Shown piece after piece: positions 51,123 through 60,090 of a DNA stretch of 64,000 nucleotides. The position numbers and the translations under genes were made by a program. The notes under the pieces are model-generated. The model worked only from the letters and a program-made list of their open reading frames with translations, ran no database searches and was not told the DNA's origin. Origin of the DNA: Phaeobacter gallaeciensis DSM 26640 (lineage in GTDB: Bacteria > Pseudomonadota > Alphaproteobacteria > Rhodobacterales > Rhodobacteraceae); contig NC_023137.1 of NCBI RefSeq assembly GCF_000511385.1, positions 1,991,001-2,055,000 on the forward strand, given 5' to 3'. How positions within the stretch are numbered: the first letter of the stretch is position 1; each line of letters starts with the position of its first letter.

Positions 51123-52153
51123 ACGTCCTCGAACACGCCGGGGATAGAGGCCGGTGTGTGGGTCATCCAGTCCGGGACCGGCAGGTCTTTTTCACGCAGG
51201 AAGTCGGGGTTAAACAGCTTTGACTGGTAGCGGGTGCCATAGTCACAGAGCACGGTGACAATGGTTTTGCCCGGTCCCATTTCTTTGGCCATACGCACGG
51301 CACCAGCGATATTGATCGCCGAAGACCCGCCCAGAACCAGACCTTCTTCGTGCAGCAGATCGAAGACATACGGCAGCGCGTCCCGGTCCTGAATCTGATA
51401 GCAGAAATCAGGTTTGAACCCTCCGAGGTTCTTGGTGATACGCACCTGCCCGATGCCTTCGGCGATGGAGCCGCCTTCGGTCGCGATCTCACCGGTGGTG
51501 TAATAAGAATAAAGCGCGGCGCCCATCGGGTCGGCGAGACCGATCTTCACGCCCTTGGGCTGGAGCGCATCGGCAACACCGGCCAGTGTACCGCCAGAGC
51601 CGACAGCGCAGACGAAGCCGTCAACCTTGCCCTCGGTCTGTTCCCAGATCTCCGGTGCTGTTGTCTCAACATGGGCCTGACGGTTGGCCACATTGTCGAA
51701 CTGATTGGCCCAGATCGCGCCATTGGGTTCGGTCTTGGCCAGCTCCTTGGCCAGACGTTCCGAATAGCGCACGAAGTTGTTGGGATTGCGATAGGGCGCT
51801 GCGGGCACCTGCACCAGCTGAGCGCCAGCCAGCCGCAACATGTCCTTTTTCTCTTCGGACTGGGTTTCGGGGATGACGATCACCGTCTTGAACCCCATCG
51901 AAGCGCCAACCAGCGCCAGACCGATCCCGGTGTTGCCGGCGGTGCCTTCGACAATGGTGCCGCCCGGTTTCAGATCCCCACGGGCAATCGCATCCTTGAT
52001 GATATAAAGTGCCGCGCGGTCCTTGACCGACTGGCCGGGGTTCATGAACTCGGCCTTCCCCAGAATCTCACATCCGGTTTCATCGCTGACGCGGTTCAGG
52101 CGGATCAGAGGCGTGTGGCCGATCGCGTCGGCCAAGTCATGTGCAATGCGCAT
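51119..52153 (-). CDS. cysK: Cysteine synthase
   Basis: PLP enzyme that makes cysteine from O-acetylserine and sulfide. The 344-residue protein has the PLP lysine Lys44 in MNPGQSVKDRAALYI, the substrate loop GTAGNTGIGLAL and the phosphate-binding SGGTLAG (VGSGGTLAGVADAL). The ATG at 52153 has an AAAGGG site; the frame is open 18 codons upstream without similarity. Its length and tail are of the longer alphaproteobacterial type. Follows trgB, an arrangement reported for the R. sphaeroides tellurite-resistance locus. Confidence 0.93.
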   Translation of the reverse strand: MRIAHDLADAIGHTPLIRLNRVSDETGCEILGKAEFMNPGQSVKDRAALYIIKDAIARGDLKPGGTIVEGTAGNTGIGLALVGASMGFKTVIVIPETQSEEKKDMLRLAGAQLVQVPAAPYRNPNNFVRYSERLAKELAKTEPNGAIWANQFDNVANRQAHVETTAPEIWEQTEGKVDGFVCAVGSGGTLAGVADALQPKGVKIGLADPMGAALYSYYTTGEIATEGGSIAEGIGQVRITKNLGGFKPDFCYQIQDRDALPYVFDLLHEEGLVLGGSSAINIAGAVRMAKEMGPGKTIVTVLCDYGTRYQSKLFNPDFLREKDLPVPDWMTHTPASIPGVFEDV

Positions 52154-52246
52154 GGTATCCCTTTCGATCATTCCCGTTGAGGTGTAGCCAAGGCATTGGA
52201 CAACCACAAGCCGAGATGCAGATCACATGCCAGGTTGGCTGCCACC

Positions 52247-53374
52247 TTAGTCCGGTTCGCCTTGCCGCAGCCGTTCACGATGACGTGACAGCCAGAGTGC
52301 GGCGGTGACCAGCGGCATGTCCTGATAACTGTGATCATCAACACCGCGCATCAGATCATTATAGGGGATGATCTGGCTGCGAATATCCTCATTCTCGCTC
52401 TCCAGCCCGCCGCCGCCTGCAATGTTTTCAAAGTCGCAAACACCGACGAAGATGTGCAAAAACTCGCCCGACGCGCCGCTGGACGGATAGACCCGTGTTA
52501 CGGTTTCGAGCTGGTCGATGGTGAGACCGGCCTCCTCCATCGCCTCGCGGTGGGCCGCCTGTTCGGGCGTCTCTCCGGGATCGATCAGCCCCGCCACCGG
52601 CTCCCACATCCACGGGCGGCGGTTGCCTGCGATATAGGTGGCCGCGCGAAACTGTTCGATCAGCAGCACCGCATCGCGGCGAGGGTCATAAGGCAGGACC
52701 ACCGCCGCCTGCCCCACCAGCGCCGCGCCCCGGTTCACCACCGGGCTGAGGCTGCCGTCGTAGCGGCGGAATTGCAGGTCCATCTCTTCCATGGCGAAGA
52801 AATTCACATAAGCGCGCTTATGCTCATGCACGACGACATCGCGGGTCAGATCGTGATCGGGATCCTCGGGCCGGTTCTGCGCCGCCACCCACGCGGCGGC
52901 GCGAATACGGATCGGGCGAAAGCGGGCTGCGACCTCAGCCGGTGTCAGTCGGCCACGGTAGGCCATGACCTCCTCTGCGGCGCGCAGGGACAAGGCGCCC
53001 CAGTCAGCCTGCCAAGCGGCCAGATCCCATGGCGCGCCGGTTTGCCAGAGACCGGGGTCCGGAAAGTAGACATCCGCCGGGGCGGTGCCGCCTGCCTCCA
53101 GCTCCACCGTGACGCGGCGCAGCGTATAGTCGAACCCACCTTCATAGAAATTCAGCGCGTCGATATCTTCCTGCGTGAGGCCCCGCAACAAGAGCCCCGG
53201 TGCGCGATGCCCGGCGCGGGCCTCAATCGCGGGAAAGGGCTGGTCCACCACCGCAAAGGCACCGTGATCCGGCAGATGCGCCGGTGTGGCATCCAGCGCG
53301 GCACCCGACCGCCCCAACACCAGTTCAAGCAACGGCAGATGGCGCAGCGTGCCATAGACGAAAAGATCAACCAC
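52247..53374 (-). CDS. trgB: TrgB-like protein: gamma-glutamylcyclotransferase-like plus Nudix fusion
   Basis: About 375 residues. N-terminal AIG2/GGCT-like domain (VVDLFVYGTLRH...; residues about 1-150, including PGLLLRGLTQEDIDALNFYEGGFDY), then a Nudix hydrolase (about 185-360) with a full Nudix box, GLIDPGETPEQAAHREAMEEAGL, and VYPSSGASGEFLHIFVGVC. TrgB of R. sphaeroides is a Nudix protein encoded between trgA and cysK, as here. GTG at 53374 is preferred (AGGA site); a TTG at 53413 would overlap trgA. The role in tellurite resistance is from the literature on the homologue, and the substrate is unknown. Confidence 0.78.
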   Translation of the reverse strand: MVDLFVYGTLRHLPLLELVLGRSGAALDATPAHLPDHGAFAVVDQPFPAIEARAGHRAPGLLLRGLTQEDIDALNFYEGGFDYTLRRVTVELEAGGTAPADVYFPDPGLWQTGAPWDLAAWQADWGALSLRAAEEVMAYRGRLTPAEVAARFRPIRIRAAAWVAAQNRPEDPDHDLTRDVVVHEHKRAYVNFFAMEEMDLQFRRYDGSLSPVVNRGAALVGQAAVVLPYDPRRDAVLLIEQFRAATYIAGNRRPWMWEPVAGLIDPGETPEQAAHREAMEEAGLTIDQLETVTRVYPSSGASGEFLHIFVGVCDFENIAGGGGLESENEDIRSQIIPYNDLMRGVDDHSYQDMPLVTAALWLSRHRERLRQGEPD

Positions 53375-53403
53375 GGTCTGTATCCTGTTGGAAATATGTC
53401 GTT

Positions 53404-53844
53404 TCAGCGCCAACGTCTTGCGGCGTTCTCGGTCACCAGGCCCGAGAAGATGCCGCCAATCACCAGCGCCAGCAACACATGTGGCACCGCCATCACAAAA
53501 AAGAAATCCAATCCGATGACAAAAATAGCCGAAAGCGCCTCAAACGGGCCGTCGTAGCGATTGCGCATGGCAAGGCGGAACATCTCCCATGCGCCCTGAA
53601 AGAACAGCCCCCACAGCACCAGAAGCGCGGCACCGGTCAGGCCGTTGTTGATGGCATTGACCACCCCGCGCCCCACATGGCGCCCCACCCAAACCCAACC
53701 GATCAGCACGCCAAGGGCAGCATTGAGCGGCACGAAATAGCCAAAATCCGTACCCTCTGGCATCAGCGGCATGATCAGGAAGGAGACGGCGATGGCAACA
53801 AGAGCCATGCTGAGGGCGGCAATCAATCGGGCAGCGGTGGGCAT
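53404..53844 (-). CDS. trgA: TrgA-family membrane protein
   Basis: A 146-residue protein with four hydrophobic segments (LIAALSMALVAIAVSFLIMPL, PLNAALGVLIGWVWVG, TGAALLVLWGLFFQGAWEMF, FFFVMAVPHVLLALVIGGIFSGLV) and the family features MPTAARL at the N-terminus, PEGTDFGYF, NAINNGLTGA, RYDGPFEAL and the terminal ARRWR. Matches TrgA as I recall it from R. sphaeroides. 29 bases separate it from trgB. Confidence 0.75.
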   Translation of the reverse strand: MPTAARLIAALSMALVAIAVSFLIMPLMPEGTDFGYFVPLNAALGVLIGWVWVGRHVGRGVVNAINNGLTGAALLVLWGLFFQGAWEMFRLAMRNRYDGPFEALSAIFVIGLDFFFVMAVPHVLLALVIGGIFSGLVTENAARRWR

Positions 53845-53859
53845 GATCGGGGCTTTCGG

Positions 53860-55065
53860 TCAGCGGTGAGCAAGCGTGATCTGGGTGACGTCACAGGTTT
53901 CAGCCTTGAACGCGGCGGCACAGGAGGTGAGGTAGAAATTCCACATTTTCCTGAAGCGATCATCAAATCCCATGGCGGCAATCTCGTCCCAGCGGTTGTT
54001 GAATGTGGCGTGCCAGCGCCGCAACGTCTGATCGTAGCTATCACCGAATTCGAGCGATTTCATGACCTGAAGCCCGGCAAGTTCCACCTGTTGCCGCAGG
54101 ATCTTTGGCGCGGGCAGCATCCCGCCCGGAAAGATATGTTTCTGGATGAAATCGACGCCGCGCTTGTAGACAGTCCAGCGCCGGTCCGCGACGGTGATAA
54201 TTTGTAAGGTCGCCTGCCCGCCGGGGCGCAGCCGATCGTGGATCATGTTGAAATAGGCGGGCCAGTATTTTTCGCCCACTGCCTCGAACATCTCGATTGA
54301 GGCGATGCCGTCGAAGGTGCCCTTGCAGTCGCGGTAGTCCTGCATCCTGAGCTCGACCTGATCAGAAAGCCCTGCCTTTTCAATGCGCTCACGGGCGTAT
54401 TTCAACTGCTCTGCGCTGATGGTGAGGCTGGTCACCCGCAAGCCCCGTTCGCGGGCGGCATATTCGGCAAAGCCGCCCCAGCCGCAGCCGACCTCCAGCA
54501 CGTGATCGCCGGGCTGCACTCCCATCTGATCCACCATGGAGGCGTATTTGGCGGTTTGCGCGGCCTCGAGACTTTCCTGTCCGGTTTTGAACAGCGCACT
54601 GGAATAGGTCATCGTGTCGTCCAGCCACAACCCGTAGAAAGCATTGCCGAGGTCATAGTGGTAAGAAATATTCGCCTTGGCCTGCGCGCGGTGGTTGCGT
54701 TGCAGCCAAAAACGGAACTGCTCATAGGCGCGGATCAGCCCGCGCCCCGGAAAGCCATCGTAGACGGTTTCAGACCCAAGATGGATCAGATCCATGAAGG
54801 CCTGCAAATCCGATGTGCTCCACCAGCCATCAAGATAGGCGTCGGAAAATCCCAGATCGCCCTCGCGGATCAGCCGGGCAAAGCAATCAGGATTGTGGAT
54901 GCGCAGATCCGCCACCGGACCGGGCCTTTGGCCACTGACGCGAAACACCCGCCCGTCTGGCAGGTGGATGTCCAGCTGCCCGACCTCCAGGGCCTGCAAC
55001 TGGTCAAAAATTGCTGCGAAGTAGCGCGGCAGATCGGCCTGTCCGTCGGTCGTTGTGAGCGCCAT
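53860..55065 (-). CDS. cfa: Cyclopropane-fatty-acyl-phospholipid synthase
   Basis: SAM-dependent enzyme that adds a methylene bridge to unsaturated acyl chains of membrane lipids. The 401-residue protein has the pre-motif HYDLGNAFYGLWLDDTMTYSSALF (about 136-159), the SAM motif VLEVGCGWGGFAEYAA (189-204), ASIEMFEAVGEKYWPAYF and FIQKHIFPGGMLP, and the distal Cys (TSCAAAF). In R. sphaeroides a cfa gene and a photolyase gene belong to the singlet-oxygen sigma-E response; the adjacency here is suggestive. No sigma-E-like promoter was seen. Confidence 0.92.
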   Translation of the reverse strand: MALTTTDGQADLPRYFAAIFDQLQALEVGQLDIHLPDGRVFRVSGQRPGPVADLRIHNPDCFARLIREGDLGFSDAYLDGWWSTSDLQAFMDLIHLGSETVYDGFPGRGLIRAYEQFRFWLQRNHRAQAKANISYHYDLGNAFYGLWLDDTMTYSSALFKTGQESLEAAQTAKYASMVDQMGVQPGDHVLEVGCGWGGFAEYAARERGLRVTSLTISAEQLKYARERIEKAGLSDQVELRMQDYRDCKGTFDGIASIEMFEAVGEKYWPAYFNMIHDRLRPGGQATLQIITVADRRWTVYKRGVDFIQKHIFPGGMLPAPKILRQQVELAGLQVMKSLEFGDSYDQTLRRWHATFNNRWDEIAAMGFDDRFRKMWNFYLTSCAAAFKAETCDVTQITLAHR

Positions 55066-55133
55066 TATCTCCTCCCCAAGACGTGCCCGCCCAAAAGGCT
55101 AGGCCAAATCAGGCGCTTCTGGCAAGGGATCTG

Positions 55134-56573
55134 TCAGTCGTCGGGCAGTTCCCGCTGGCCGTAGACCTCCAGCGCGCGGGCGCGGCCCTCCTTCAGATCA
55201 AGGAACGGCTCAGCACGTTTGTCCTGCGGGGACAGTTCCCACGACAGGGGTGTGGCGCGGTAGAAATCCAGCGCGGTCTGCGGCGGATTGGGCTGTCCTT
55301 CGGCGATCCAGGCGGATTGGTAATGGCCCTTGGCGTCGAATTTCTCCAGCTGACCATCGGGGTTGAAAATCCGAAAGAACGGCGAGGCATCGGGGCCGGA
55401 GCCTGCCACCCATTGCCAGCCCATGGCGTTGGAGGCCGGATCCCAGTCCACCAGGCACTCCTCAAACCACTGCTGGCCAATGCGCCAATGGGTGAGCATA
55501 TGTTTGGTCAGAAAGCTGGCCACGATCATCCGGGCGCGGTTGTGCATCTTGCCGGTCACATAGAGTTCGCGCATGGCGGCATCGACGAAATTATACCCCG
55601 TCTGACCGCGTCGCCATGCCTCGACCTTGTCGTCGTCACGCTCCGACCAGTTGAAATGCTCCCACTCCGGCCGCCAGTTGCGGGTCAGGATGTGGGGTGT
55701 GTGGAACATCAGGTGATAGGCAAATTCGCGCCAGACAATTTCCTTGAGGAAATGTTCAGCGCCGGATTTTCCTGCGCGGCGCGCCTCCAGCCCATGGTGC
55801 CACATGCGGCGCGGACTGATCTCCCCCCAAGCGAGGTTTTCAGACAGGCCCGAGGTGGCATCCATGGCGGGAAAATCGCGATCCTGTTTGTAGTCGGCGA
55901 CGCGGCTGTCGAGGAACTCTGCCAGCCGCTCCTGCGCTGCATCTTCACCGACGCGGCAGTATTGCGCCACCACATCTGCGCCACGGCGCATCGCGGCAGC
56001 CATCTGCCAGTTGTCCAGATCATCAGAGGCCGGCCAGTGCTCCGGCGCCGTGATCCGTGAGGGGGCGGCGATCAGCCCGTCAACATGACGGTCGCGCACT
56101 GCCTTCCAATAGGGCGAATAGACCCGGTACATGCCGCCGGTCTTGGTCTCGACTGTCCAGGGTTCAAACAGGAGATGACCACCAAAGGATTTGGCCGCAA
56201 TCCCCTGCTGTTTCAACTGATCCTTGATGGCAGTGTCGCGCGCGATGGCCTGCGGATCGTAGGCGCGGGTCCAGTGAACTGCGCCCGCACCGGTGTCCGT
56301 GATCAGCTGCGTCAGCACCTCCTGCGCAGGTCCGCGGCGCAGGATCAGCTGCGCGCCACGCCGCTCCAGCTCCTTGGCCAGATGCGCCAGCCCCAGCCCC
56401 AGTCGGAACCTTGGCGCGGCACCCAGATCCTCATCCAGCGTATCAAGGATAAAGACAGGGATAACCGGAACATCCGCAGCGACAGCCGCCGCCAGCGCCG
56501 GGTTATCAGCAAGACGCAGGTCGCGCCGCACCCACCAGATGATCGGGGCGTTGCTCGGTTTCTCGTCGGTCAT
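55134..56573 (-). CDS. Deoxyribodipyrimidine photolyase (class I)
   Basis: Light-driven repair enzyme for UV-induced pyrimidine dimers; FAD and antenna chromophore. The 479-residue protein has the N-terminal antenna domain (IIWWVRRDLRLADNPAL) and a helical FAD domain with TSGLSENLAWGEISPRRMWH, WREFAYHLMFH, GQTGYNFVDAAMRELYVTGKMHNRARMIVASFLTKHML and WVAGSGPDASPFFRIFNP. The cryptochrome/photolyase split was judged from overall fit. Follows the aminotransferase gene by 24 bases and precedes cfa by 68. Confidence 0.93.
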   Translation of the reverse strand: MTDEKPSNAPIIWWVRRDLRLADNPALAAAVAADVPVIPVFILDTLDEDLGAAPRFRLGLGLAHLAKELERRGAQLILRRGPAQEVLTQLITDTGAGAVHWTRAYDPQAIARDTAIKDQLKQQGIAAKSFGGHLLFEPWTVETKTGGMYRVYSPYWKAVRDRHVDGLIAAPSRITAPEHWPASDDLDNWQMAAAMRRGADVVAQYCRVGEDAAQERLAEFLDSRVADYKQDRDFPAMDATSGLSENLAWGEISPRRMWHHGLEARRAGKSGAEHFLKEIVWREFAYHLMFHTPHILTRNWRPEWEHFNWSERDDDKVEAWRRGQTGYNFVDAAMRELYVTGKMHNRARMIVASFLTKHMLTHWRIGQQWFEECLVDWDPASNAMGWQWVAGSGPDASPFFRIFNPDGQLEKFDAKGHYQSAWIAEGQPNPPQTALDFYRATPLSWELSPQDKRAEPFLDLKEGRARALEVYGQRELPDD

Positions 56574-56597
56574 GAAGGGCCTGTCCTTTGGATCTCG

Positions 56598-57827
56598 TCA
56601 CTTGCTCAAGACGCGATCTAGGGCCTCCATCAGCTGTGTCATCTCCTTTTTCGAGGTGTAATGCGTAAAACTGAGCCGCAGCACCCCGTCGCTGGTCGAC
56701 ACGCCCATCGCGTTGAGCGCGCGCAGGGCGTAGAAATCGCCTCCCCCCGCCATGATGCCGTACTCTGCCAGCTCTGCCGCGACCGCCTCGCCGGGGCGGT
56801 TCAGCTCCAGTGCTACGGTGGGCGCGCGTCGGGTCGCATCCGAGGGGCCGATCAGGCGCAGGTCATTGCGATCCTTTACCATGTCCAGCAGCGGTTGCAG
56901 CAGCTCCACCTCATGGGCGCGCATCAGATCATGGACAAAGGCGCCCTGCGCGGCGCCTTCGGTCAGCGGGCCGCCGTGGTGATGGGCGAGGGTCGCGATA
57001 TAATCCGCCATCCCGGCACAGGCGGCGACCTGCGCATGGTCAGGGCCTGCGGGGGTGAAACGTTTGTAAAGCGTATCACCATTGAAGAAATGACCCTGAT
57101 TGGGCAGCAGCTCCCCGAGCGCGCGGCGGATCACCATTAGCCCCTGATGAGGCCCGTAGGTTTTATAGGCGGAGAACAGATAGATGTCGGGCCCCAGCTC
57201 ACCGACATTGGGCAGGCCATGGGGCGCATAAGAAACCCCATCGACACAGACAAAGGCCCCTGCCGCATGGGCGAGTGCGGTGATCTCGGTGACCGGGTTC
57301 AGTTCCCCAACCACGTTGGAGCAATGGGGGAAACAAACCAGGCGGACCTTTTCATCCAGCAGATTTTCCAGATCGCCTGGATCCAGATGGCCGGTCTGAG
57401 GGTCGATCTGCCATTCGCGGACCTCAATCCCCGCATCGGCCAGACGCCGCCACGGGCCACTGTTGGCCTCATGGTCCTGATTGGTGACGATAATCGCCTC
57501 CCCCGGAGACAGAAAGTCACGAAAAGCCTGCGCCAGCACATAGGTATTCTGGGTGGTAGAGGGACCAAAGCTCAGCTCATCGCGGTCGACCCCGAGAATA
57601 CCCGCGATCCGGTGGCGCGCCTCGTCCATCTCGGCGCCGGCCAGTGTCGAGGCCTCATAAGGCGCATAGGGCTGTACCTTGCGTTCGGTATAAAACCGGG
57701 TGAGCCGGTTGATCACCGGCTGACAGGTATAGGAGCCGCCGGCATTCTCGAAAAACGCCTGACCTTGCAAATTCGCTGCTGCAAATGCCGGAAACTGGCT
57801 GCGGACGAAGTCGATATCGAGGGCCAT
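56598..57827 (-). CDS. Class V aminotransferase (cysteine desulfurase-like)
   Basis: A 409-residue PLP enzyme with FENAGGSYTCQPV at the N-terminus, the Asp196 pyridine contact (VDGVSYAPHGLPNV), PLP Lys222 in LFSAYKTYGPHQG, and the SFGPSTTQNTYVLAQ segment. Similar proteins are called cysteine desulfurase-like or SelA-type aminotransferases; the Cys of classical desulfurases is not evident in the expected C-terminal loop, so the reaction is uncertain. First gene in the leftward cluster, divergent from the VOC gene. Confidence 0.8.
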   Translation of the reverse strand: MALDIDFVRSQFPAFAAANLQGQAFFENAGGSYTCQPVINRLTRFYTERKVQPYAPYEASTLAGAEMDEARHRIAGILGVDRDELSFGPSTTQNTYVLAQAFRDFLSPGEAIIVTNQDHEANSGPWRRLADAGIEVREWQIDPQTGHLDPGDLENLLDEKVRLVCFPHCSNVVGELNPVTEITALAHAAGAFVCVDGVSYAPHGLPNVGELGPDIYLFSAYKTYGPHQGLMVIRRALGELLPNQGHFFNGDTLYKRFTPAGPDHAQVAACAGMADYIATLAHHHGGPLTEGAAQGAFVHDLMRAHEVELLQPLLDMVKDRNDLRLIGPSDATRRAPTVALELNRPGEAVAAELAEYGIMAGGGDFYALRALNAMGVSTSDGVLRLSFTHYTSKKEMTQLMEALDRVLSK

Positions 57828-57863
57828 GGTCTCTCCTTATGTCTGTCTTCGAAAGGAGTGCCG

Positions 57864-57956
57864 ATGATGCTGCACGAGGTCAAGCACCGATGGCTATTCC
57901 TGTCCGCAACTGCCGCCGCTGCACTGATGACATTTTCTGGCCACAGGAGCGGATAG
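57864..57956 (+). CDS. Possible 30-residue small protein
   Basis: Short frame MMLHEVKHRWLFLSATAAAA...: basic N-terminus and a hydrophobic Ala/Leu/Phe core (about residues 10-25). A very good AAAGGAG site stands 6 bases before the ATG, and the frame closes at 57956, 31 bases before the VOC start. It could encode a single-span peptide or act as a leader/upstream ORF of the VOC gene. Not recognised; coding potential rests on the ribosome-binding site and hydrophobic pattern only. Confidence 0.4.
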   Translation: MMLHEVKHRWLFLSATAAAALMTFSGHRSG

Positions 57957-57987
57957 CAAAGGGCCACATCAGCAGGAAAGGACGCAG

Positions 57988-58371
57988 ATGATGGCATATA
58001 CTCCGCAGGATTTTCTGGTCTGGGGCGAACTCCCCGTAACCGACATGGACGCCGCGACCCGGTTTTATGAGCATGTGACAGGGGCAGAACTGGAGCTGGT
58101 CACTGACGGGCCGAACCCGATGCTGGTGTTTCGCCCCAAGGATCCGGCCACCGGCGTTGCACTGAGTATTTATCCCGGCACGCCCGCCCCCGATGGCATC
58201 GGTCCCACCCTGCATCTGGCCGCCGAAGGCGCGCTGGCGGAGGTGATGGCGCGGGTGACGAAGGCCGGAGGACAGGTGGTCTCAGAGGCGATCACACTGC
58301 CAAGCGGGCAGTTTTTCTACGCCAAGGATCCCGATGGCAATTCGGTCGGGTTCTATGAGGCGAAGGGCTAA
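57988..58371 (+). CDS. VOC-family (glyoxalase/bleomycin-resistance-like) protein
   Basis: 127-residue protein made of one vicinal oxygen chelate fold, two beta-alpha-beta-beta-beta units: WGELPVTDMDAATRFYEHVTGAELELV and ATKAGGQVV-like second repeat with FFYAKDPDGNSVGFYEAKG. Metal ligands are not obvious beyond the C-terminal Glu. Function unknown; such proteins bind or modify small molecules. A second ATG one codon later is equally good as a start. Convergent with the BCCT gene and followed by a terminator. Confidence 0.8.
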   Translation: MMAYTPQDFLVWGELPVTDMDAATRFYEHVTGAELELVTDGPNPMLVFRPKDPATGVALSIYPGTPAPDGIGPTLHLAAEGALAEVMARVTKAGGQVVSEAITLPSGQFFYAKDPDGNSVGFYEAKG

Positions 58372-58397
58372 GCGCAAAACCACCGTCCCAAATCGCG

Positions 58398-58430
58398 AAA
58401 CGCCCCGGATACTCTCCGGGGCGTTTTGTT
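58398..58430. terminator. Intrinsic terminator between the VOC and BCCT genes
   Basis: Eleven-base perfect stem AACGCCCCGGA/TCCGGGGCGTT with a TACTC loop, followed by TTTT on the plus strand and preceded by A-rich DNA, so it can serve both converging genes. Confidence 0.88.
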
Positions 58431-58452
58431 GTTTCGTTTGCAGCTGTACGTC

Positions 58453-60090
58453 TTAGCGCGGCTCGCTTTGCAATCCGCGCAGGATTGCCCAGCACATCAG
58501 GAGCAAGACCACCGTGAACGGCAGACCGGTTGAGATCACCATCGCCTGCAGGGCGACCAGACCGCCGCCAAGCAGCAGCACAATCGCGACGGCGCCTTCG
58601 AACACGCACCAGAACACCCGCTGCGGCATCGGGGCGTCGACCTTGCCGCCTGCCGTAATGGTATCGATCACCAGCGAGCCGGAGTCCGAGGAGGTGACAA
58701 AAAACACAATCACCAGCAGTATCCCGACAAAGGAGGTGATGGACGCCAGCGGCAGCTGGTCCAGCATCTTGAACAGTTTCAGTTCAAGCGCCGCCTCCTG
58801 CGCACCGGTGTAGCCATCCGCCACCACCTGATGGATCGCGGTGCCGCCAAAGACGCTCATCCATAGAACACAGACCAGGCTGGGGATCAGCAGGACGCAG
58901 ATGATGAATTCACGCACCGTGCGGCCCCGGCTGACGCGGGCGATGAACATGCCGACAAAAGGCGACCAGCTGATCCACCACGCCCAGTAAAAGGCGGTCC
59001 AGCCTTGGCTGTAGTTGGCATCCTCTCGCCCGAAGGGCATCGAAAGCGCCGGCAGATATTGCACATAGGCCATCAGACTGTCGAAGAACCCGGTGATGAT
59101 CAGAAGGGTTGGCCCAACCAGCAGCACGAAGATCAGCAGCAGGAAGGCCAGCCCCATATTCAGCTCACTCAGCACCTTCACGCCGCCATCCAGGCCACGC
59201 ACCACCGACACCAGCGCCACGGCGGTGATCGCGGAAATCAGGATCACTTCGGTGGTGGAGCCAACGGGCACGCCGAAGAGTTCGTTCAGCCCCGCGTTGG
59301 CCTGCGTCGCACCGAAACCAAGGGAGGTCGCGAGCCCAAAGAGCGTGGCAAAGACCGCCAGAATATCAATCACATGGCCCGTCCAGCCCCAGACCCGTTC
59401 GCCGAAGATCGGATAGAAGGCAGAGCGAATGGTGAGCGGCAACCCCTTATTGTAGGAGAAGAGCGCCAGCGACAGTGCTACGATGGCGTAGATCGCCCAA
59501 GGGTGCAGGCCCCAGTGATAGATCGTCGCCGCCATGCCAAGGCGCACGGATTCCGCACTATCCCCGGCAGCGCCACCCAGCGGTGCCCAATCGGTGCGGG
59601 CGCCGTTTTCCCCCATGCTCACGCCGCCGAAGGATGTGGAATAGTGGCTCATCGGCTCACTGACGCCATAGAACATCAGGCCGATTCCCATGCCTGCGGC
59701 GAACAACATCGCGAACCAGCCGGTATAGGTGTAATCGGGTGCTGCATCCGCCCCGCCCAGGCGTACCTTGCCCCAGGGGGAGACAATGAGGAAGAAACAA
59801 AACAGCACGAAGATATTGCCCGCGCTGAGGAAAAACCAATCAAAGGAGCTGGTCACCGCCGGGCGCAGCCAGCCGAAGAAGGCAGCGGCCTGTTCGGGAA
59901 GAACCAGCGCGTAGAAGACAAACAGCATGATGCTGATGCCGGAGACCATGAACACGGGGTTGTGGATGTCAAATCCGATCGGCCCCACCGATCCCTCTAA
60001 ATTATCCTGTCCAATTTCATATTCGGTGTCGATGACGGCGGCCTCACCGTCGGGGGCGGGTATGCCCTGATTGGCCGTTTCGTCTGTCAT
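58453..60090 (-). CDS. BCCT-family betaine/choline/carnitine-type transporter
   Basis: A 545-residue transporter with about 12 membrane helices after a soluble N-terminal segment of roughly 55 residues. Hallmarks: GMGIGLMFYGVSEPMSHY (glycine-rich helix 3), the Trp-rich TAFYWAWWISWSPFVGMFIARVSRGRTVREFI, and VTSSDSGSLVIDTI. BCCT proteins take up glycine betaine, choline, carnitine or DMSP. ATG at 60090 is chosen because the upstream 30 codons lack similarity. The nearest downstream neighbour on the other side is acuI, which makes DMSP or betaine a reasonable but unproven substrate. Confidence 0.9.
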   Translation of the reverse strand: MTDETANQGIPAPDGEAAVIDTEYEIGQDNLEGSVGPIGFDIHNPVFMVSGISIMLFVFYALVLPEQAAAFFGWLRPAVTSSFDWFFLSAGNIFVLFCFFLIVSPWGKVRLGGADAAPDYTYTGWFAMLFAAGMGIGLMFYGVSEPMSHYSTSFGGVSMGENGARTDWAPLGGAAGDSAESVRLGMAATIYHWGLHPWAIYAIVALSLALFSYNKGLPLTIRSAFYPIFGERVWGWTGHVIDILAVFATLFGLATSLGFGATQANAGLNELFGVPVGSTTEVILISAITAVALVSVVRGLDGGVKVLSELNMGLAFLLLIFVLLVGPTLLIITGFFDSLMAYVQYLPALSMPFGREDANYSQGWTAFYWAWWISWSPFVGMFIARVSRGRTVREFIICVLLIPSLVCVLWMSVFGGTAIHQVVADGYTGAQEAALELKLFKMLDQLPLASITSFVGILLVIVFFVTSSDSGSLVIDTITAGGKVDAPMPQRVFWCVFEGAVAIVLLLGGGLVALQAMVISTGLPFTVVLLLMCWAILRGLQSEPR

